Assembly: GCA_945862125.1 (NCBI GenBank)
Contig: CAMAYC010000025.1
Location: 1 to 48,045 of the forward strand
Direction: 5' to 3'
DNA length: 48,045 bases
Origin: Reyranella massiliensis 521
GTDB taxonomy: Bacteria > Pseudomonadota > Alphaproteobacteria > Reyranellales > Reyranellaceae
The notes below the pieces were generated by a model. That model saw only the letters and a program-made list of their open reading frames with translations, was not told the DNA's origin and did not search any database. Shown piece after piece: positions 44,555 through 48,045 of this stretch. The position numbers and the translations under genes were made by a program. Positions within the stretch are counted from its first letter, which is position 1. The number at the start of each line of letters is the position of its first letter.

Positions 44555-45486
44555 GAGGGATCCACCGCGCCCTTGCGGTCGACGATCAGGCGGTACTGAT
44601 CGGGCTGTCGGTGAACAGCGAAATTGAACGTGGTCGTCTTGTAACTTTTGCCCGCGTCGAGATCGCAGCGATGCACGACCAGCTCATCGCCATCACCCGC
44701 CGCGCGCGCCACCACCTTGCCCGAGGGCGCCACGATCATGCTGTCGGCAAGCGACGGCACCCCTTCCTCGGTGCCGCCCTTGGCGACGCCCACCACCCAG
44801 GCGCCGTTCTGGTAGGCACCGGCCTGCATGGAAAGCTGATTGTGGAACCAGCTGTGCTCGTCGTGATCGGGCGACGGCGCATTGTGAAGCGGCGTGTTGT
44901 AACCCAGCAGCACCATCTCGACGTTCTGCAGCCCCATGACACGATAGGTCTCGGGCCAGCGGCGGTCGTTGCAGATGCACATGCCCATGTTGCCGCCCAG
45001 CGCCTTCACAACCGGGAAGCCGAGATTGCCGACCTCGAAGTAGCGCTTCTCGAGATGCTGGAAGGGGCGCGCCGGCTCGTGCTCGGCATGGCCGGGCAGA
45101 TGGATCTTGCGGTATTTGCTCGCGATGCGGCCGTCGCGCTCAACGATGATCGACGTATTGAAGTGGCGCGCTTTGCCGCCTTCGTTGGCCAGCTCCGCGT
45201 AGCCGAACGAGAAGCCGAGGCCGAGCGCCTTGGCTTCGTTGAAGAGCGGTGCTGTCTCGTTCGACGGCATCTCCTTTTCGAAGAAGGAATCGACTTCCGC
45301 CTGGTCAGTCATCCACCAACGCGGAAAGAACGTCGTCAGAGTGAGCTCGGGAAACACGACCAGCTCGCAGCCCATGCGCTTGGCCTCGCGCAGATGAGCG
45401 ATCATGCGCTCGACCACATCGCGGCGCGTGTGGCTACGCTGAATGGGGCCCATCTGGGCGGCACCGACAGTCAGAAATCTACTCAT
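44551..45486 (-). CDS. N-carbamoyl-D-amino-acid hydrolase (nitrilase superfamily)
   Basis: A 311-residue cytosolic amidohydrolase of the nitrilase fold. The triad is complete and at the same numbers as the Agrobacterium D-carbamoylase: Glu47 (VFPELTLTTFFPRW), Lys127 (KYRKIHLPGH) and Cys172 (MCICNDRRWPETYRVMGLQN). Segments such as PFQHLEKRYFEVGNLGFPV and SMQAGAYQNGAWVVGVAKGG also match that enzyme closely. It should release free D-amino acid, CO2 and ammonia from N-carbamoyl-D-amino acids, the last step of hydantoin breakdown. The start is at 45486 behind GGAAGGTG. Confidence 0.92.
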   Translation of the reverse strand: MSRFLTVGAAQMGPIQRSHTRRDVVERMIAHLREAKRMGCELVVFPELTLTTFFPRWWMTDQAEVDSFFEKEMPSNETAPLFNEAKALGLGFSFGYAELANEGGKARHFNTSIIVERDGRIASKYRKIHLPGHAEHEPARPFQHLEKRYFEVGNLGFPVVKALGGNMGMCICNDRRWPETYRVMGLQNVEMVLLGYNTPLHNAPSPDHDEHSWFHNQLSMQAGAYQNGAWVVGVAKGGTEEGVPSLADSMIVAPSGKVVARAAGDGDELVVHRCDLDAGKSYKTTTFNFAVHRQPDQYRLIVDRKGAVDPS

Positions 45487-45519
45487 TGTCACCTTCCGGC
45501 GACGAGTATGCGCAGACCC

Positions 45520-45918
45520 CTATTTGTTGGGGAAGTGCTCGACATGCGTTTCAGCCGTGCGACCAAAGTACACGACACGGCGTCCGAGCAGCGAGACGAG
45601 ATAGCCGACGCAGCCCGCCGCCATGACCTTCTCGCAAAAGGCCCTGTAAGTGTGGGTCCCGGCCTGCGATAGCCGGACCGCTGCCTCGACATGCCCCGCA
45701 TCGAAGGCGGACGCGATCGCGACATCAGGATCATTCGCCTTCACCTCGATGCTCTTGCCGTCCGGCAGGTAGTAGGTCTTGGCCGAGCGCCGGAAGTCCG
45801 CGTAGTAGCCTTCGACGCCTACATCCGCGAGTTTCTCGAGGACCTGCCCGAAATTCAGCCAGTCCTCCTCCGATCCGCGGCTGCAGGCCTCGACGACGGC
45901 TTGCACGTTCGCATTCAT
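45520..45918 (-). CDS. DUF1398 family protein
   Basis: A 132-residue soluble protein matching DUF1398 in its opening VQAVVEACSRGSEEDWLNFGQVLEKLADVGVE and the middle YYADFRRSAKTYYLPDG. The family has no known activity; the Escherichia coli homologue YbcV is a phage-borne protein of unknown role. The ATG at 45918 lies behind GGAGAGAG, 14 bp after the marR stop. It shares the marR transcript and probably the downstream carbamoylase transcript. Confidence 0.85.
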   Translation of the reverse strand: MNANVQAVVEACSRGSEEDWLNFGQVLEKLADVGVEGYYADFRRSAKTYYLPDGKSIEVKANDPDVAIASAFDAGHVEAAVRLSQAGTHTYRAFCEKVMAAGCVGYLVSLLGRRVVYFGRTAETHVEHFPNK

Positions 45919-45932
45919 CACTCTCTCCGCAT

Positions 45933-46388
45933 TCAATCGACGGGAACAACCTTGAGTTCGTTCTGCTCGACCAGCCGCTCGAGCAGTTGTCTCAGCACAC
46001 GACGCTCGTGCGCCGTGAGAGGCCGGAAGAATTCCGTGTCATTGTCGTCGGCCAAGGCCGCAAGTTCCGGCACCAGCGCGCGACCGCGCGCCGTCAGCGC
46101 CAGGGTCTGAGCTCGGCCATCCTGCGGATCGGCCCGCCGTATGACCAATTCCTTGTCGATCAGCCGATCGGCGAGCTTAGTGATCGCTCCCCGCGTCATG
46201 CCGATACGGTCGGCGAGCAGGCTGGGCGCCACCCCACCCTCACCGAAGAGCCGTCGCATGGCCACCCATTCGGCGACCGTCACACCCTTGCCCTGAAGCC
46301 TGCCGGCAAAGGCCTGCGAAACATGATTGGACACGAATCTCAGCCAATAGCCGAGATGAGCGTCGAGATCGGAGATTCGGGCGGACAT
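45933..46388 (-). CDS. MarR-family transcriptional regulator
   Basis: A 151-residue winged-helix dimer. The recognition region is SLLADRIGMTRGAITKLADRLIDKELV, followed by the wing RADPQDGRAQTLALTARG. It usually acts as a repressor released by a small phenolic or carboxylic ligand. The start at 46388 follows GGGGAAATCA; a 14-codon-longer frame would include its own operator. The palindrome at 46400-46423 covers its promoter, so it should repress itself and the DUF1398/carbamoylase genes downstream. Confidence 0.92.
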   Translation of the reverse strand: MSARISDLDAHLGYWLRFVSNHVSQAFAGRLQGKGVTVAEWVAMRRLFGEGGVAPSLLADRIGMTRGAITKLADRLIDKELVIRRADPQDGRAQTLALTARGRALVPELAALADDNDTEFFRPLTAHERRVLRQLLERLVEQNELKVVPVD

Positions 46389-46399
46389 TTGATTTCCCC

Positions 46400-46430
46400 G
46401 GAAACTATAAGACTGTAGTTTCCATGTCAA
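46400..46430 (-). promoter_or_regulatory. MarR operator within marR promoter
   Basis: GGAAACTA (46400-46407) and TAGTTTCC (46416-46423) form a perfect inverted repeat, 8-bp arms with an 8-bp spacer, a typical MarR operator. On the minus strand a consensus -35 TTGACA (46425-46430) and a -10 TATAGT (46404-46409) are 15 bp apart, so the operator covers the -10 and spacer. The dimer would block polymerase. Confidence 0.7.
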
Positions 46431-46448
46431 CTATTTTAGAAGAGTCTT

Positions 46449-47282
46449 TCAGGGACCGGCGCGCTTCACATCGTTGGTGAACTCTGCCGAGCAAAAAGTA
46501 CCGCCCTGGAAGAGATCGCCTACGGGATCGGGTCCGATCTTTGCCTGCGCCGCCTCGGCCTGTGCGCGGTGATCCTCGGCCTTGCCGGTCGGGCGATAGC
46601 CGAGCTGACGCGCGCGCGAGTTGTCCCACCAGCTGGCCTCGTTGTCCGACGCGCCGTAGAGAATATCGAAGCGGATATCGGGATGTTCGAGGCCGATGCG
46701 GAAGAGCTGAACGATGTCTTCCGGCGAAATCCAAATCGAGAGCCGCCGCACGTCGAGCGGGCACGGGCCGACATTGCCGATCCGGAGGCAGGTCACGGCG
46801 ATGCCGTGCTTGTCGGCATAGAGCGCGCCCAGCGCCTCGCCGAAGGCCTTGCTGACACCATAGCGGCTGTCGGGCCGGACCGTGACGTCGGTGCGGATCT
46901 TGCGCTTGCGCGGATAGAAGCCGACGGCGTGGTTGGACGAGGCGAAGATCACGCGCTTCACGCCGGCCTGGCGCGCCGCCTCGAAGACATTGTAGCAGCC
47001 GATGATGTTGGCCTGCAGGATCTGGTCCCACGTGCCTTCGACCGAATGACCGCCGAGATGGACGATGCTGTGGGCGCCCTTCACCGCGGCCGCCACTTCC
47101 TCCGGCCTGGTGAGGTCGGCCGCCACGAAGGTCTCGCCGGGCTGCAGGTCCTTGGGCTTGACCCGATCGCTCAGCACCAGGCCAGGATAGAGCTTGGCCA
47201 GCAGCGGGCGCGTCATGGTGCCGATGCCGCCCGAGGCGCCGGTGAAAACGATGCGGCGCGATTTGTCGTCGGCGTCGGTCAT
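46449..47282 (-). CDS. uronate dehydrogenase-like NAD-dependent SDR
   Basis: A 277-residue extended short-chain dehydrogenase. The NAD loop is TGASGGIG (about 14-21), with the catalytic Ser in FASSNHAVGFYPR and Tyr141-Lys145 in SRYGVSKAFGE. The motifs IVHLGGHSVEGTWDQILQANIIG, GASDNEASWWDNS and the C-terminal FQGGTF are those of uronate dehydrogenase, which oxidises glucuronate or galacturonate to the aldaro-lactone. It starts at 47282, 22 bp after the M20 hydrolase stop, and is probably in that transcript. Uronate as substrate is likely but unproven. Confidence 0.87.
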   Translation of the reverse strand: MTDADDKSRRIVFTGASGGIGTMTRPLLAKLYPGLVLSDRVKPKDLQPGETFVAADLTRPEEVAAAVKGAHSIVHLGGHSVEGTWDQILQANIIGCYNVFEAARQAGVKRVIFASSNHAVGFYPRKRKIRTDVTVRPDSRYGVSKAFGEALGALYADKHGIAVTCLRIGNVGPCPLDVRRLSIWISPEDIVQLFRIGLEHPDIRFDILYGASDNEASWWDNSRARQLGYRPTGKAEDHRAQAEAAQAKIGPDPVGDLFQGGTFCSAEFTNDVKRAGP

Positions 47283-47304
47283 GTCGGTGTTTCCTCGGTT
47301 TTGT

Positions 47305-48045
47305 TCATATCTCGGCAAGTTCCAGCATCAGGTTCGCCAGCACCTGCGCGCCGGCCACGAGATCGGCCACTTCGGTGTGTTCCTTCACATTGTGGCTGAG
47401 GCCCGCGACCGACGGCACGAAGATCATCGCCGTCGGGCAGAGCCGCTGCATCATCTGCGCATCGTGGCCCGCGCCGGAGGGCATGCGGCGCGTGCTGAGC
47501 GATAGCGCCTTGGCATGGTGCTCGACCCGATCGACAAGACCGGAATCGAAGATCACCGGCTCGAAGCGCGCCAGCACTTTGGCCTCGACATCGACCCTCT
47601 CGGCCTGCGCGACCTCGGCAATGTGGGCGGCGACCTTCGCTTCGGCGGTCTTGAGCTTCGCCTCTTCGGTGTTGCGCAGATCGACGGCGAATACCGCGCG
47701 GTTGGGCACGACGTTGATCAGGTTGGGTCGGAGCGACAGGGCCCCCACCGTCGCCACCTGATTGCCGCCCATGTCCCACGCGAGCTTGCGGGCGAAGAGA
47801 TTGACCGACGCCGCGAGATAGCCCGCGTCGCGCCGCAGCCGCATCGGCGTCGTGCCGGCGTGATTGGAAACGCCCGTCACCGTGTATTCGATCCATGAGA
47901 TGCCCTGCACGCTTTCGACGACGCCGATCTGTACCTTCTCCTCGTCGAGGATCGGGCCCTGTTCGATGTGGAGCTCGACGAAGGCGTGCGGCTTGAGCGC
48001 GCCCGGCTTCTGCGGCCCGAGATAGCCGATGCGCCGAAGCTCGTC
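47305..48045 (-). CDS. M20-type N-carbamoyl-L-amino-acid hydrolase / allantoate amidohydrolase, partial
   Basis: The C-terminal 246 codons of a metallohydrolase; the 5' end, with the first metal ligands, lies beyond the right edge. Visible family marks: HAFVELHIEQGPILDEE, where the His and Glu contact metal and substrate, the dimerisation-domain motif SNHAGTTPMRLRRDA, VPNRAVFAVDLRN, and the metal-site SGAGHDAQMMQ and LSHNVKEHTE. This group includes L-carbamoylase, beta-ureidopropionase and allantoate amidohydrolase; the residues seen do not separate them. A D-carbamoylase 1.8 kb downstream makes carbamoyl-amino-acid use attractive. Confidence 0.9.
   Translation of the reverse strand, partial: DELRRIGYLGPQKPGALKPHAFVELHIEQGPILDEEKVQIGVVESVQGISWIEYTVTGVSNHAGTTPMRLRRDAGYLAASVNLFARKLAWDMGGNQVATVGALSLRPNLINVVPNRAVFAVDLRNTEEAKLKTAEAKVAAHIAEVAQAERVDVEAKVLARFEPVIFDSGLVDRVEHHAKALSLSTRRMPSGAGHDAQMMQRLCPTAMIFVPSVAGLSHNVKEHTEVADLVAGAQVLANLMLELAEI

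Overview
The window is high-GC chromosomal DNA with tightly packed, often 4-bp-overlapping genes. It most likely comes from an alphaproteobacterium. The best evidence is two gene orders typical of that class: chvI-chvG-hprK-rapZ-EIIA(Man)-ptsH-ahcY, and tsaE-amgK-murU-addB-addA-trxA facing folC-accD-trpA-trpB-trpF. A Reyranella- or Rhodospirillales/Hyphomicrobiales-like host is a guess from gene content; no rRNA is present to test it. I see no tRNA, rRNA, CRISPR array, insertion sequence or integrase, so this is mostly core genome with small accessory patches.

Left end (1-3.95 kb): a 40-bp perfect palindrome, an MFS transporter divergent from a Bug/TctC-type periplasmic solute receptor and a ModA-like protein without a signal peptide, then a 134-bp nested palindromic repeat. 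Next comes a small accessory patch: a helix-turn-helix protein resembling a phage terminase small subunit, with an alphaproteobacterial LexA-type box (GTTC-N7-GTTC) inside its predicted promoter, and a possible 55-codon ORF reading the other way.

4.1-14.9 kb: polA and a glutathione S-transferase face an envelope operon on the minus strand (DUF3300, DUF2950, glycine-zipper lipoprotein, HdeA-like protein). Upstream of that, also on the minus strand, are a membrane class III nucleotide cyclase, PEP carboxykinase and a HugZ-like flavin/heme-fold protein.

15-21.1 kb: the ChvI/ChvG two-component system is translationally coupled to HPr kinase and RapZ, followed by EIIA(Man), HPr and S-adenosylhomocysteinase. 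This is the regulatory (non-sugar) alphaproteobacterial PTS; EI is not in the window.

21.1-30.1 kb: tsaE (tRNA t6A synthesis), amgK-murU (peptidoglycan sugar recycling), addB-addA (double-strand-break resection) and trxA. An intrinsic-terminator-like hairpin covers the tsaE start codon.

30.1-41 kb: the minus strand carries folC, accD, a D-Ala-D-Ala carboxypeptidase, trpA, trpB, a RidA-family protein with a histone-H1-like lysine tail, trpF, pyrF, glpK and a long-chain polyprenyl diphosphate synthase. A metallo-beta-lactamase-fold gene is inserted on the plus strand between the carboxypeptidase and trpA.

41-48 kb: a tRNA-type N6 methyltransferase, an S49 peptidase and an NTF2-like protein on the plus strand. 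They are followed by a minus-strand accessory block: a Gdx-type guanidinium exporter with a compact guanidine-II-like (mini-ykkC) leader, a DUF1835 protein, a D-carbamoylase with an intact Glu-Lys-Cys triad, a DUF1398 protein, a MarR regulator with an obvious operator, a uronate-dehydrogenase-like enzyme and, running off the right edge, an M20-type N-carbamoyl-L-amino-acid hydrolase/allantoate amidohydrolase.

The non-coding elements most worth testing are the LexA-like box, the tsaE start-codon hairpin, the guanidine-II-like leader and the MarR operator. I found no convincing wholly new multi-gene system.
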